Positions 22,801 to 35,226 of a DNA stretch of 64,000 nt are shown one piece after another (the first letter of the stretch is position 1; each line of letters opens with the position of its first letter). Under the pieces are notes generated by a model, which saw nothing but the letters and a program-made list of their open reading frames with translations, was not told the DNA's origin and searched no databases. Position numbers and translations under genes: made by a program. Source of the DNA: Poa pratensis (Eukaryota; Streptophyta; Magnoliopsida; Poales; Poaceae); assembly GCA_947311845.1 (NCBI GenBank), contig CAMZMU010000062.1, positions 47,585,879 to 47,649,878 on the forward strand. Reading direction: 5' to 3'.

Positions 22801-24667
22801 TTCTAAGTCTTTCTTTCCCTTCTCTCTTTCTTCCTTCTTCTCTCTTCATGGTGACTAGGTTATATTCAAGACCAACCTGGATGCTGCCAACATCATCAAG
22901 TCTGCAGAACCATCAAGTCTACAAAAGTCAATGAAGTCAACACACTAAGGAGAAAGCTACAAGGAAGCCTGGAGAAGATTCTTGGAAAACCAACTACTTC
23001 TTTCTTTCTATCTTCTCTTTCTTTCTATTTTGTCTCACCTTGGACATAGACCAAGTCCTTGGTGTTTAAGACTAAGTTCATAGAGTGCTAATTGAAGACC
23101 ATTGAAGATCAATGAAACTACAAAGGAGTTGAAGATGTTTTGAAGATCAAACATGTGAAGACTTGAAGTAGCCTTACAACTTTTCAAGTTGTCGTTTTAT
23201 CAAGTTTACTTTAGGCTCAACCTGGACCTTACCTTAGCTAAATGGGATATTGTTATTTATGTCTTTCCCTTATTTTTGTTTGCATGTCTTTCATACCATA
23301 ATTATTGTGTCATCCTGCATCTCATGCATATCATATTTTTCTAAGTGTTGCATTTATGATTGTGTGTTTATTTGTGATTTATTTGACTTGTTAGAAATTC
23401 CGGAGAGAGACGAAAGTGGTTGCAAATGCTACTACTACACTCCTGGTTGCCAAGGCAAGTGGCACACCCCATAAATTTCCTAAGTATTTTTTTCTATGCA
23501 TGACTTAGTGTATTTCTTTATATGCATGTGTAGGATAGTATTGCTATGCTGAAACAACTATCTCCTTTGCACTAGTTGTGTCTAGAATCCTATTGATAAC
23601 TTAGTAGAATTATTGATGCTATGCAAATTTGTTTTATTCAAAGCTTAAATTCTACTAAGTTAATTTATCACCTGGGTGGATTTGGGATTGCATGGCTGCC
23701 AGAGTTGAGTGTTTATTCACTTGTGGATTGCCACCCAGGATTAAAGGGACCAATGTTTCTCTAAGTGAAGATGCTTACCGTGCAGCCATTAGTCATATGG
23801 GCTCTGGCTAGATGGATTAAGTTGCGTGGACTCGTCCCGACTTGACAGGTGGTGGTAGAATGGTTAGAATGGGAGCGCGTCAAGTCGGTATGGGATGAGA
23901 AAATGCTTCTGAAAAGTCTCGTCTCAACTCTCTCATTTTCCTTAGCACAATTTGAGTGCTTGATGATAGTTTGGGTTTGTTGGGTCTAATGGTGAAAGTG
24001 CACAACCTCTGCAGAGTTAAAACTAAGTACTTAGCCGTGTCCCCGGTTACGGACAATTCAAGCAGCTGATCAAGGATTCAACGGAGGCTCCCAACATCTC
24101 AATTTCTTAAGTAAAATTTTGATGGGTGAACAAGGGTAGACGAGACTATGGACTTCGTGCCATATTGTCTCAAACATTTGGAGAAAATGTTTTACAAAGT
24201 GTTAGGCAAAATTGGCTTTTATGCAAAATAGCCTTGAACTCCACCAGCCAAATATGCATATAGGTTATTAGAGTTATTCCATTAAGTGTCCACATAGTGT
24301 CACTTGCCAGATCCATTTTTAATGGTATCTGGCCCACTCTGTTGCAAAATTTTATTTGTTGCAGATTGTTCAGTTGACGAGTGAGTTTACGTTAAGGGTT
24401 TTCGAGTCTGCAACCAACATGTTTTCGCCTGTGGCACATGCTAAGGATGAGGACTCCATGAAGATTATATTCCGCTGCTTTACTCTTTCAAGCTAGCTGT
24501 ATGCTATGCAAGTTGTAATGAATATTTTACCAAGTCTGGATTCATTCGATGTAATAATGATACTTTGTTGTGATACTACATCTTAAACTGTGTGTGCAAA
24601 TGAAACGATCCAGGGGTTTGCACTATACACAGGTACCTTGCCATATTTTAAGTGCAGGTACGCTACA
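19827..24667 (+). repeat. RLG-2 3' LTR
   Basis: 4841 bp, same ends as the 5' LTR; a small number of substitutions and indels separate the two (for example at 20695 and 22055). Confidence 0.92.
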
Positions 24668-25477
24668 ACCGCTGAACGTCGTGACGAATCCTCGATGTTT
24701 CGTCAATCGCCGCGAGTAACTGGACCGGCCCATCATCAGGCACATCAAAGGGCCACATTTTTTTTCGTCACGGCATATGGCACATGGCAGACGGTCGTTA
24801 CCGCCGTTACATGACGTCATCTTATGCTCGACGATTACAGGATGTCGCGACTTATGATGACGTAATAAGGTTGCGACGTTTTTTATTGTTTCATCGTGCA
24901 CAAGCGCTGATCTGGTACCGGCATGTGTGCTTTCGTCAAAATGCCACATGTGCTACCACGATAGCGCCACGTGGAGAAAATTTCGTGACCATTTTTTCGT
25001 CGCGACGACGGTGGTGACGTCATTAATCAGCAGGACGGTACCTATCCGTCGCGGTTGTCGTTGAATCTGGTTGTGCCATGTGGACAAACCATATTGGTAC
25101 ACATGTCTATTGTCCACGACGAAAGTTTCCGCCGCTCGTAATTTGGGACGTCACCGTAGCCGCGAAGTTTTCGTTCGACCGTTTCGAATTGCCATTTTGG
25201 TGATCGAGACGAATTTTAAATAGTTTTCACAGCAAAACAAACACAACACATGCAACAAATACATACATTCTGAACAAGAGGTCACAGCCTTGCTCACCAA
25301 AAGCCACAAAGGCCATGTTCTACAGTTCACGAGACAACAAGTTGTTGTCCAGCAGTGGCAACATACAGTGTTCGGCCTCTCAAAGGCCACCAGCAACAAA
25401 CAGTCCGAGACTCACGAAGGGCACCAAAAAGCCTCACGAAGACTTACCAAAAAGCCACGAGTTTGCAGAGGTTTTCA
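24668..25477. other. CACTA-B left subterminal region, continued
   Basis: This resumes the sequence interrupted at 12811. It is rich in CGTCG/CGACG and similar short motifs up to about 25200 and then becomes the 3' flank of the tnpA-like gene. No gene is seen on the plus strand. Confidence 0.6.
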
Positions 25478-27311
25478 CTAAGCACCGAGTTGAGCCAACA
25501 TCTGCTTGAGAAGGGCATTGCACGATGCTTGAATCATCCTGGTTTGTTCTCGTTCCTTGATCAAACTATTCACGTGTTGTACACACTCGATTGCTTCTGC
25601 GTCAGCATGTTCCTTCGCCTTCTTGCACTCATCAACCAGAGCCTCCAGTTCCTGCCTCCTTTTTTTTTCTCAGAATCAAACTGAAGCTGAATCATTGGAG
25701 CACACGTATGGCTTGGTATCACACCTATGTTTTCAGGAAACTAGTCTTTCGATTGCCCCGACACAGCACAGCAGAGACAGCTTCAGCCGCAGAAAGAGGC
25801 TCCTTGACAGTGCCATCAGCTGAAGTAGATGGTTCCATCTCCCTTTCCATTTCAGCCTATAAAGCATGTAAAAGCATAAGATAAAATAGCACCTGAACTA
25901 GAGTATAAGGTATATTGATATAAATACGAGATGACAAGCATGTAAGGACATGGATGAAATATAGCAGATAAACAAGCTTGTACAGAACATAGATTGGAAA
26001 CCATGCTGAAATGACAAGGGATCTGCATGTACAAGCCTAGATGCAGATAGCAGATCACAATAATATATGAAGAAGCAGATGGCAAGGAAGTAAGCATGCA
26101 TGTACATGAACTATCAGATGACAAGCATAAGTGAAGTAGTTGACCACGGGAGTTTGCAGCAGAATTCACAAAGGTATAGCTCAGAAGGTACCTAGAAGAA
26201 TCTATTCAGATAAATTGTTGATTCCAGAGATGTACAAAATTTTGAGGGACTTACAATTGTTGTTTTCACAGGTGAAGTGAATCCACGTGTCCTGCTGTAG
26301 TGCGTAGCTTTGAACAATTCAAAGGCATCGGCTTCCCAATTGTTGCAGACAACCTCATAGCTACGAGAACCTGTGGCACCAGGGAATCGGACGGCACATC
26401 TGCTCATTCTGGCTTTTGTACAAGTCACCTACACAAACAAAGAGTATGAGCAGATTAGCAATAGTCCAGATAGTAGAATTGAAACAGTGGCAAGGTTGAG
26501 TGAACAAAGACATGACCTGATTCCGGGTTGTGGACCATTTATCGACTAACTTGCACCAATCTGCGTGACTCATATGATTCACTGGAAGAGGAAGTGTTCG
26601 TGCAACCCTAGTCTTGTCTTGACAATGGTCAAAATATCTTTTCTTCAGGAAATGGCGTCTTTGTCTTACACAGTTCTTTAGATTCATTAGAAGAGATCTA
26701 TGAATCCATGGGTCTTGGAGGTTCAAATTAAATTTTGTCTGAAACGAAAGAAAGAGCATTCTTTAGATTTCTGAACAGCATTGGAATGAATTCGAATGTT
26801 GGGTTCCAAAACTTACACACACAAATGCGGTGTACTGAGAAAATATGTCAGGTCTTTCCTTGTACCCTTTCCAGTGGGGGAAGATAGGGACAAGTTCCTT
26901 CATAGCTAATGAACAATATGTAGCATACATGGAAGCAATCTTTGGGTGCACTGGCCTTGTCTTTCCGGGAGGAATAACAATTGTGATCCTCCCTTTCATC
27001 TTAACCAGGTGGCCACGGCCAACTGCCTGCTCGCCTTGGGCAGCTTCCTGCTGGCGTTGGGGAGTTGTCTCCTCGGCTTCGACCACTGGTCGCTTGAGTT
27101 TAGCATCTACCTTCTTGGCTTGGTGGGCTGATAGCTTCCGTTGGGCTGCAGCCCTAGTTACTCGTGGCGATGCGGCTGCAGGTACTGCTGGCGGAGTCAA
27201 TTTGATAATTTTCTTTAACACCGGAGTCTCAGGTGTTGTGTCGTCAACTATATCTGCATTGACGCACTTGCGATTGGGAACTGCAGCAGGTTTTGTTTGT
27301 GGATCTACCAT
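25478..27311 (-). pseudogene. tnpA-like gene of CACTA-B (Transposase_24 type), four exons
   Basis: Exon 1 runs from ATG 27311 to 26817 (donor GTAAGT): a basic, Ala/Pro-rich N-terminus, then HPKIASMYATYCSLAMKELV. Exon 2 is 26738-26517 and has WIHRSLLMNLKN and a basic segment RQRRHFLKKRYFD. Exon 3 is 26428-26255 and contains MSRCAVRFPGATGSRSYEV. Exon 4 starts at 25856 and ends at the stop 25478-25480 with a coiled coil (EALVDECKKAKEHADAEAIE...). Exon borders have GT/AG signals. Exon 4 needs two frame changes, one at a run of nine A, so the gene is probably broken here. Layout matches the plant En/Spm Transposase_24 family, whose known member TNPA binds subterminal repeats. The gene points towards the left terminus. 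Confidence 0.65.
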
Positions 27312-27660
27312 GAATAAAGATCTCAGAGTTAGCTACGAACATAACACTTGCTAAGAACCTATTACAGCTACAAAGTAAGCTACTCACTTCCGGGTTTCTT
27401 CCATATAGTGTATTTCATGTTATTAAATATAGGACTGGTATTGATTGTTCTGTAGTACTGATGAATTAACCGACAGATACGAGTAATCTAATATGTGGAC
27501 CTAATAATGATAGGATCGCAAAACTGCTCCTAAGCCTAATACAAGCTGGAAAATAAGGAAACTTTGACCATATGAAGAATAAAGATCAAGCTCAAAGTTA
27601 GCTACGGACATAACACTTGCTAAGAACCTATTACAGCTACGAAATAGGCTACTCACATGT
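27311..27660. repeat. Diverged tandem duplication upstream of tnpA-like gene
   Basis: A segment containing ACATAACACTTGCTAAGAAC and flanks occurs at about 27310-27390 and again at about 27573-27655, spaced about 263 bp. No coding signal. Confidence 0.6.
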
Positions 27661-27914
27661 TATTAAATAAGCAAACTTTGACCATAGGAACTTATCAAAC
27701 AGAAGCACCAAACAGGCAATTAAACAAACACGTGCAGGAAACTAGCATCAAACAGACGAAAATAATTGTATCAAGATTGCATTCGGGCTTTAGGGCATTT
27801 TTCTTACTGCTTTTCATGGCGGGAACGTTTAGTCGTGGCCTCAACGTGGGAGACATTGACGACGAAGTTGTCGCGAGGTTAGTGAGGAACTGGACGGCGA
27901 ATTCGCAGATCTTG

Positions 27915-28400
27915 ACAGCGAATGGACAGCGAGGTGGCAGATCTTTACGGTGACCTGGATGGAATGCTGGCAGATCTTGGTGGCGACCTGGACGGCGAGG
28001 AGAAGATCTTGGCGGCGACCTGGACGACGAGGTGGCAGATCTTGGTGGCGCAGATCTTGGCGGCGACCTGGACGGCAAGGTGGCAGATCTTGACGGCGAC
28101 CTGGATGGCGTGATGGCAGATCTTGGCGGCGACCTGGACGGCGAGGAGGAAGATCTTGACGGCTACTTGGGCGGCGACCTGGACGGCGAGGTGCCAGATC
28201 TTGACGGCTACATGGACGGCGAGGTGGCAGATCTTGGCGGTGACCTGGACGGTGAGGTGGCAGGTCTTGGCGGCGACCTGGTCGGCGAGGTTGCAGGTCT
28301 TGGCGGCGAACTGGACGGCGAGGAGGCAGATATTGACGGCGACCTGGAAGGCGAGGTGGAAGACCTGGACGGCGAGGTGGAAGGCCGGGTAAGGCGAGGT
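27915..28400. repeat. 33-bp minisatellite, about 14 units
   Basis: The unit is GGCGACCTGGACGGCGAGG followed by TGGCAGATCTTGGC. Because the period is a multiple of three, it opens long frames on both strands (repeats of DGEVADLGGDL on plus), but these are by-products of the repeat. It lies upstream of the minus-strand tnpA-like gene and may be in its promoter or leader. Confidence 0.85.
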
Positions 28401-29570
28401 ACACGGCGGGGTGGAAGACCGGGACATCGTGCTAGGGTTTGGGAGGAAAGGAGTGGAAATTTGGGACGAGAGAGGAGGGGAAATGTCGATGCGGGGGAAG
28501 GGGAAATTTGGCGAAGGGTTATAGGCAGCGACATGTTCGAAATTTTGTGCGCGCGCGCTGAAGGCGGCAAAGTTGGGTGGATAATTTGGGTGGGCGGCGC
28601 AAAATCTGGTGGGTGTGCAGGAAACATTGCTGGCCGTCGGATGCATGATGGATGGCTAAAAGAAAATTTTCATTTATGAAATTAATTATTAAAGTACCAC
28701 GTGAATAAATCTATAAATTATCGACCTATTATTCGAGAAAAATAAATTATTTGCTAACTAGGAAAACCAAATCTGTTAAAAGGTTAACTATCACAAGATT
28801 CCCCGCTCTAATTAATTATGTAATTTAGTGTGTAACCTAACTATGGGTATATAGGTGCGCCTATGATTCTGGCCTCTTTGATTCAAAGAAATATGATAGG
28901 ATTCTTGTAGAATTAGATCATATTGGAAATTTTTCTATAGAAGCTGTTTGATTCATAGGATCATATCCTAGGAATTATTCCTATATAGGAATTTTGTTGT
29001 GCAAATACCATAGGAAACTAACCTCATGGAAAATTCCTCCACTTCAATAAACACTCTTCCCATAGGATTCAATTAGACATGCCATCTAAATCATATAGAA
29101 TTCCTATTCCTACACACTTTTTGTACCCTAGAATAAAAGGAGACCGTAGCGCGGGGGAGCTGGGTCTCTTGGCTATTTCAACATCATCCCATCACTCTTC
29201 TATACACATCATATCATTCTTCGAACTTTGTCTTTTCTATGTCAAAATATCTTCACTACTAAGACCCATCTCGATCAAAATCTCGGGCAGTTGGACCCGG
29301 TTTGCGGTAGATTAATTACCGTGTCGTCTACGCCTTAAACGACATGGGTTAGACCAAATGACTTTTATCCTTGGTTGTGTAAGGGTATAGGTCCTATTAA
29401 CATTAAAAACCAACTTTGAGCCCATGCATGTTATCACATGAATCCATCGGTGCACCCGAAGTGGGCAGTTTGACCTACCAGTGCAGGTATACTCCTTCAT
29501 GCGTGATAAGTTTCGTCGGTGAAGTTGGTCAGACCTATAGGAGTTGAATATTGGATATTTCCACCTACCA
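28401..29570. other. CACTA-B internal non-coding region with a Tourist-like fragment
   Basis: The sequence is purine-rich to 28640 and AT-rich afterwards. At 28871 GGCCTCTTTGATTCAAAG resembles the end of Tourist/Harbinger MITEs; I could not find the opposite end. From about 29040 to 29560 the sequence is the first copy of a block repeated at 37025-37515. No gene seen. Confidence 0.4.
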
Positions 29571-29949
29571 ACACACTCTTATGCATATATTAGGGCACAA
29601 CCTATAGGATTTGCTAGGATCGATTGCGATGCTCGGACGCGCCATGTATGTCGAAACCCACGATAATTAATCGTGCCCCATGTCGTCAGTCGTGTCGTCT
29701 ACTCCTTGATCGGCCTTGAGAGGGCTTAGACACATATGCTTTTCTCCTTCGTTGTGTTAGGGTAGGTCATATGGACATTTAAAACAAACCTAATTTGAGC
29801 CCGTGTTATCACATGAATCCATCCGGTGCACCCAAAGTAGGAGTTTAATTAGTTGTGTAATTTTATAAGTGCTAGAGCTCAACCTTCGTACGAGACAACT
29901 GGGGTTAATTTGTGAAGCTGGCCATACCTAGGATTTTGATGCTGGTTTT

Positions 29950-31534
29950 TGATGTCTACGCACGCTTCTATTCTTGTAGACAGTGTTGGGCCTCCAAGAG
30001 CAGAGGTTTGTAGAACAGCAGCAAGTTTCCCTTAAGTGAATCACCCAAGGTTTATCGAACTCAGGGAGGTAGAGGTCAAAGATATTCCTCTCAAGCAACC
30101 CTGCAATTAAGATACAAGAAGTCTCTTGTGTCCCCAACACACCCAATACACTTGTCAGATGTATAGGTGCACTAGTTCGGCGAAGAGATAGTGAAATACA
30201 AGTGATAGGGATGATTATAAGTAGTAACTGCAATCTGAAATAAAGATGGCAGCAAGCAAACATGTAGCAGAACTTGATGTAAACGGTGTTTCAATGCTTA
30301 GAAACAAGGCCTAGGGATCATACTTTCACTAGTGGACACTCTCAACAATGATCTCATAACTGAATAAGTAAAAGCTACTCTTAAACACTCTCTTGTTGGA
30401 TAACAAACACCATTCATTGTGTAGGGCTACAAAAGCACACCTCAAGCCGGAGTAAACAAGCTCCACAACGTCATAAAGGAATCACACACGGTGCACACAC
30501 TGTCACCTTTACACCGTGGAGAGTACCGGAGTTCATATTAAAGTAACCTATAGAGTGCATAATAGATAAAGAGTAACATCTACATATTCAACTAGATTAG
30601 CACAACTGAACACAAGTAAATACTGCTCGGGATTATTCTCCTTCTTGATAACACAAGAGTACTACGTGTAGGGCTGCAAAAGCACTCCTCAAAGTCTGAG
30701 TAAACAAACACCACAGTTCCCAAGAATAAGCCATGATAAATATCTAAATTATTCATAGAGTCACACAAGTACCCACACTGTCACCTTGATACCGTGTTGT
30801 CACAACGACTCCAGAAACTAGACAAAATCACTTGAGTAGCATAAACATTATTAATGTATTCAGCGATACTAGCAATACACATGATCACATAAAGATCACA
30901 CCATGGAGAGAGAGATGAACCACATAGCTACCGGTAGAGCCCTCAGCCTCGGGGGAGAACTACTCCCTCCTCATCATGGGAGTCAGCAGCGGCGATGAAG
31001 ATGGCGGTGGTGTCGATGGAGATGACTCCGGGGGCAATTCCCCGTCCCGGCAGCGTGCCGGAACAGAGACTTCTGTCCCCCGAAACTTGTCGTCGATGGC
31101 GGCGGCGCTGCGGAACTCTTCTGGAAATATGACTTGGTGTTTTAGGGTTTTCGCGTCTGAGGCAATATATAGGCGAAGGGGCAACGTCGGTGGAGGCTCG
31201 AGGGGCCCACACCACCTGTGGCGCGGCAGGGGGCCCACCCGCCGAGGTGTGGTTTGGCCACCTCGGCCCTCCTTCGTCTCTCCTTCGGACTCCGTGACGG
31301 TGCTGGAAAAATAGGGACGTGGCCTTTTGTTTCGTGCAATTCCGAGAATATTCGCAGAAGTACTTTTCTGAAACCAAAAACAGCAGAAAACAGGGAACTG
31401 GCACTGTGGCATCTTGTTAATAGGTTAGTCCCAGAAAATGCATAAAAGTGATATGAAGTGTATATAAAACATGTAGCAATGGTATAATATAAGCATGGAA
31501 CATCAGAAATTATGGATACGTTGGAGACGTATCA
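29950..31534 (-). repeat. RLG-3 left LTR (3' LTR)
   Basis: 1585 bp. A candidate TATA box on the minus strand (TATATATT) is at 31164-31171, downstream of a GC-rich segment. The 150-residue frames on this strand are shared by sequence identity between LTR copies but shift frame from copy to copy. Confidence 0.9.
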
Positions 31535-34410
31535 AGCATCCCCAAGCTTAGTTCTACTCGTCCTCGAGTAGGTAAAACGATAACAACAAATAATTTCTGA
31601 GGAGACATGCTTTCACACAATCTTGATCAATATATTGCAAGGCTCATGTCATGAATGAAGTGACTCAAAGCAATGATCTATAGTTTGCTAACAAATAGAT
31701 AAAGAGTAAACAATGAATCATATAAGCAAAAACTTTTCATGAATAGTACTTTCAAGACAAGCATCAAAAAGTTTTGCATAAGAGGTAACTCATAAAGCAA
31801 TAGATTCAAAGTAAAAGGCATTGAAGCAACACAAAGGATGATTAAGTTTCAGCATTTGCTTTCAACTTGTAACATGTATATCTCATGGATAGTTGTCAAC
31901 ATAAAGCAATATAACAAGTGCAATAAGTAAATATGTAAGAATCAATGCACACAAAGTTGACACAAGTGTTTGCTTCTAAGATAGAAAGGAGTAGGTAAAC
32001 TGACTCAACATAAAGTAAAAGATAGGCCCTTCGCAGAGGGAAGCAGGGATTAAATCATGTGCTAGAGCTTTTTAAGTTTTCGAAAGCATATAGAGAGCAC
32101 AAAATAAGTATTTGAGAGGTGTTTGTTGTTGTCAACGAATGGTAGTGGGCACTCTAACCCCCTTGTCAACCAGACTTTCAAGAGCGGCTCCCATGAAGGA
32201 CGTTATCTCTACCAGCAAGGTAGATCATCCCTCTTCTCTTTTGTTTACACATGTATTTTAGTTTCTTTATAGATGACACTCCTCCCAACCTTTTGCTTAC
32301 ACAAGCCATGGCTAACCGAATCCTCGGGTGCCTTCCAACATTCACATACCATGGAGGAGTGTCTATTTGCAAATTAAGTTGCTTACTGATAAATCAGGGC
32401 AAAACATGTGAAGAGAATTATTAATGAAAGTTGTAATTAATTGGGGCTGGGCACCCCGTTGCCAGCTCTTTTTGCAAATTATTGGATAAGCGGATGTATA
32501 TGCCACTAGTCCATTGGTGAAAGTCTGTCAGAAGTAAATGACAAGATTGAAAGATAAAACACCACATACTTCCTCATGAGCTATAAAACATTGACACAAA
32601 TAAGGAGTAATAAAGTTTTGAATAGTTTAAAGGTAGCACATGAAATATTTACTTGGAATGGCAGGAAATACCACATAGTAGGTAGGTATGGTGGACACAA
32701 ATGGCATGGGTTTTGGCTCAAGTTTTGGATGCACGAGAAGCATTCCCTCTCAGTACAGAGTTTAGGCTAGCAAGGTTGTTTGAAGCAAACACAAGTATAA
32801 ACCGGTACAGCAAGAATCACATAAAAACATATTGCAAGTATTATAAGACTCTACACTGTCTTCCTTGTTGCTCAAACATTTTACCAGAAAATATCTAGAC
32901 CTTAGAGAGAACAAATATGCATCCCAAGTCTCAACAAGCTCTACGGTAGTTCTCCACTACTAGGCTTTAACTACATGATGCAAGAGCTTAAACATGATCT
33001 ACTTGAGAGCTCAAAACAATTGCAAAGTATCAAATCGAAACAAGACAATGATCTACAAGAATGCATATGTCTTTTCCAATACCAACTACTACATGTAGCA
33101 TTTTCTTTCTTCCAAACAAACACCAATCAATTTATTTAAACATAAACTCTCCAAATGATAATATAATGCAGCAAGAGAGTATTTATAAACAAGTGCTAAC
33201 AGCTCGAAGAGATGCATGAAAAACAGGAGCTAAAAGCACTGCAGTAGCTAGTTAAGAATACTCAACAAATATAAGTGAAGAACATGAGTATTCACATGAA
33301 AAAGCGGAGCGTGTCTCTCTCCCACACAAGGATTGCTAGGATCCGAATTTATTCAAACAAAAACAAAAATAAAAGCACACAGACGCTCCAAGTAAAGCGC
33401 ATAAGATGTGAAAGAATTAAAATATAGTTTCACTAGAGATGACCTGATAAGTTGTTGATGAAGAAGGGGATGCCTTGGGCATCCCCAAGCTTAGACGCTT
33501 GAGTCTCTCTGAATATGGTTGGGATGAACCACGGGGGCATCCCCAAGCTTAGGCTTTTCACTCTTCTTGATCACATAATATCACCCTTCTCGCTTGATCC
33601 TTGAAAACTTCCTTCACACCAAACTCAAGACAGTTCTCATTAGAGGGTTAGTGCATAATCAAAAATTCTCATATTCTGTAATGATACAATCAATCCCAAA
33701 GCTTCTGGACATTAGCTACAGCCACCAATGCTTTGTGGAGCAAAGAAATCCACACAAACACAGTAAAAGAGCGAATGCAAAACAAAAGGCAGAATCTGTC
33801 AAAAACAGAACAGTCTGGAATGACGAATTTTTTCGAGGCACTTAAGTTGCTCAGATGGATCTGGCCTAAAATAATGAAAGTTGCGTACATATCTCAGGAA
33901 TATGCGTGATTTTTTCAGAATTTTTGAATTTTCTACAGGGAGAAGCTCAAATCGTGACAGCTAAAAATCTGTCACTGCGCAGAAATCCAAATCTTGCATC
34001 AACTTTCAATATAGAACTTTACTTGGCACAACAATGCGATAAAATAAAGATACAAAGGAGTTGCTACAGAAGTAACAAAACTCCTTGACTCAAAGAAAAA
34101 AAAATAACAGCAAATAAAAACGATGGGTTGTCTCCCATAAGCGCTTTTCTTTAAAGCCTTTTAGCTAGGCATAGTGATTTTGATAATGCTCTCATATGTA
34201 TAAGAGTTGAATATAAGAGAGCATCAAAAGCAAATACCAAACACATTTAAGTCTAACCCACTTCCTATGCAAAGGAGTCTTGTAAGAAAATAAATCAATA
34301 AAGCATAAAGTGACTAGCATAGGAAGGCAAAACAAGTGCAACTTCAAAAATTTCAACAAAAGAGAGGAGACTTAATATTATTGAGATATATGAATCCATG
34401 TCTCCCTCTC
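31535..34410. other. RLG-3 non-coding interior
   Basis: AT-rich sequence with no conserved protein; nearly the same as 56594-59220 of RLG-4. It holds repeated CATCCCCAAGCTTAG motifs (31536, 33480, 33538), copies of the polypurine-tract complement. Confidence 0.7.
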
Positions 34411-35054
34411 TCATAAGGACCAGTAGGTCTTAAAGTACCCAGCAAATAAAAGCAAATCAAGAGAAAGCTCAAAACCTTCATCATAAAGAGAGGTGTTTAG
34501 TAACATGAAAATTTCTACAACCATATTTTCCTCTCTCAAATAATTTTCAGTAGCATCATGAATAAACTCAACAATATAGCTATCACATAAAGCATTCTTA
34601 TCATGATCCACATGCACAAAAGTATCATTACTCTCCACATAAGCATAATCAATTTATTAGTAATAGTGAGAGTAAAACTATCACAACCATCATTGTATTC
34701 ATCATAAATTGCAGGCATAGTATAATCATAATAAACTTTATCCTCCATAGTAGGTGGCACCAAAATACCACTATCATTATAATCATCATAAATTGGAGGC
34801 AAAGTATCATCAAAGAAAATTTTCTCCTCAAAACTTGGGGGACTAAAAATATCATATTCATCAAAACCAGCTTCCCCAAGCTTAGAGCTTTGCATAGCAT
34901 TAGCAATAATGGTGTTCAAAGCATTTATAGTAATAACATTGCTACCATCATGCAAATAATTTTCCATAGGTTTTTTAATTTTCTCTTCAAAAGCATCATG
35001 TCCTAATTCAATATAAAGTTCATAAAGATCTCTAATTTTTTTGTTGTTTTCCAT
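34411..35054 (-). pseudogene. RLG-3 leader-proximal ORF of unknown function (frame-broken)
   Basis: From ATG 35054 the first 125 or so residues are acidic. They begin MENNKKIRDLYELYIELGHD and then show a twofold repeat: SPPSFEEKIFFDDTLPPIYD and VPPTMEDKVYYDYTMPAIYD, each followed by a DYNDS/EYNDG motif. After a frameshift near 34680 a second frame (ending 34411) continues with FVHVDHDKNALCDSYIVEFI and HDATENY. I know this kind of sequence as part of wheat-tribe Athila-like elements but cannot assign a function. It sits where gag begins in full-length relatives. Confidence 0.5.
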
Positions 35055-35226
35055 TAAGCCTAACTAGTGAAAATAAAAACAAGAAACAAAAAGAAATAAT
35101 TGCAGAATCTAAAGGAAATAACTTCGAGCACTCACACACTAGCAACATACTAGAAAATAGCTTAGTAGCCAGAGGATGTGAATACCTTTTACCTTACCTC
35201 CCCGGCAACGGCGCCAGAAAATAGCT

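Larger units (their letters stand above)
12812..24667 (+). mobile_element. RLG-2: LTR retrotransposon with 4.85-kb LTRs and 2.2-kb interior (LARD-like)
   Basis: LTRs 12812-17662 and 19827-24667 start TGTAACATCCCAAG and end GTACGCTACA. ACCGC flanks both sides (12807-12811, 24668-24672). A primer-binding site TGGTATCAGAGC, matching initiator tRNA-Met, is at 17665; the purine tract AAGGGTGGTAG is just before 19827. The LTRs differ at few positions, so insertion is recent. The interior holds only two ORFs, one with five zinc-knuckle-like boxes; there is no protease, RT or integrase. Very long LTRs around a short interior without pol are the pattern described for large retrotransposon derivatives of the wheat tribe; unlike strict LARDs this one still has coding capacity. 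Confidence 0.93.

Noticed and set aside
27841..28679. Long overlapping ORFs of 139-233 residues on both strands
   Set aside because: Produced by the 33-bp minisatellite, whose period keeps frames open; composition is repetitive and no domain is seen.
30943..31412. 150-residue ORFs on the minus strand inside RLG-3/RLG-4 LTRs (also 36220-36783, 53828-54282, 56005-56470)
   Set aside because: They are alike only because the LTRs are alike; small indels shift the frame from copy to copy, and the region is the U3/R promoter area.
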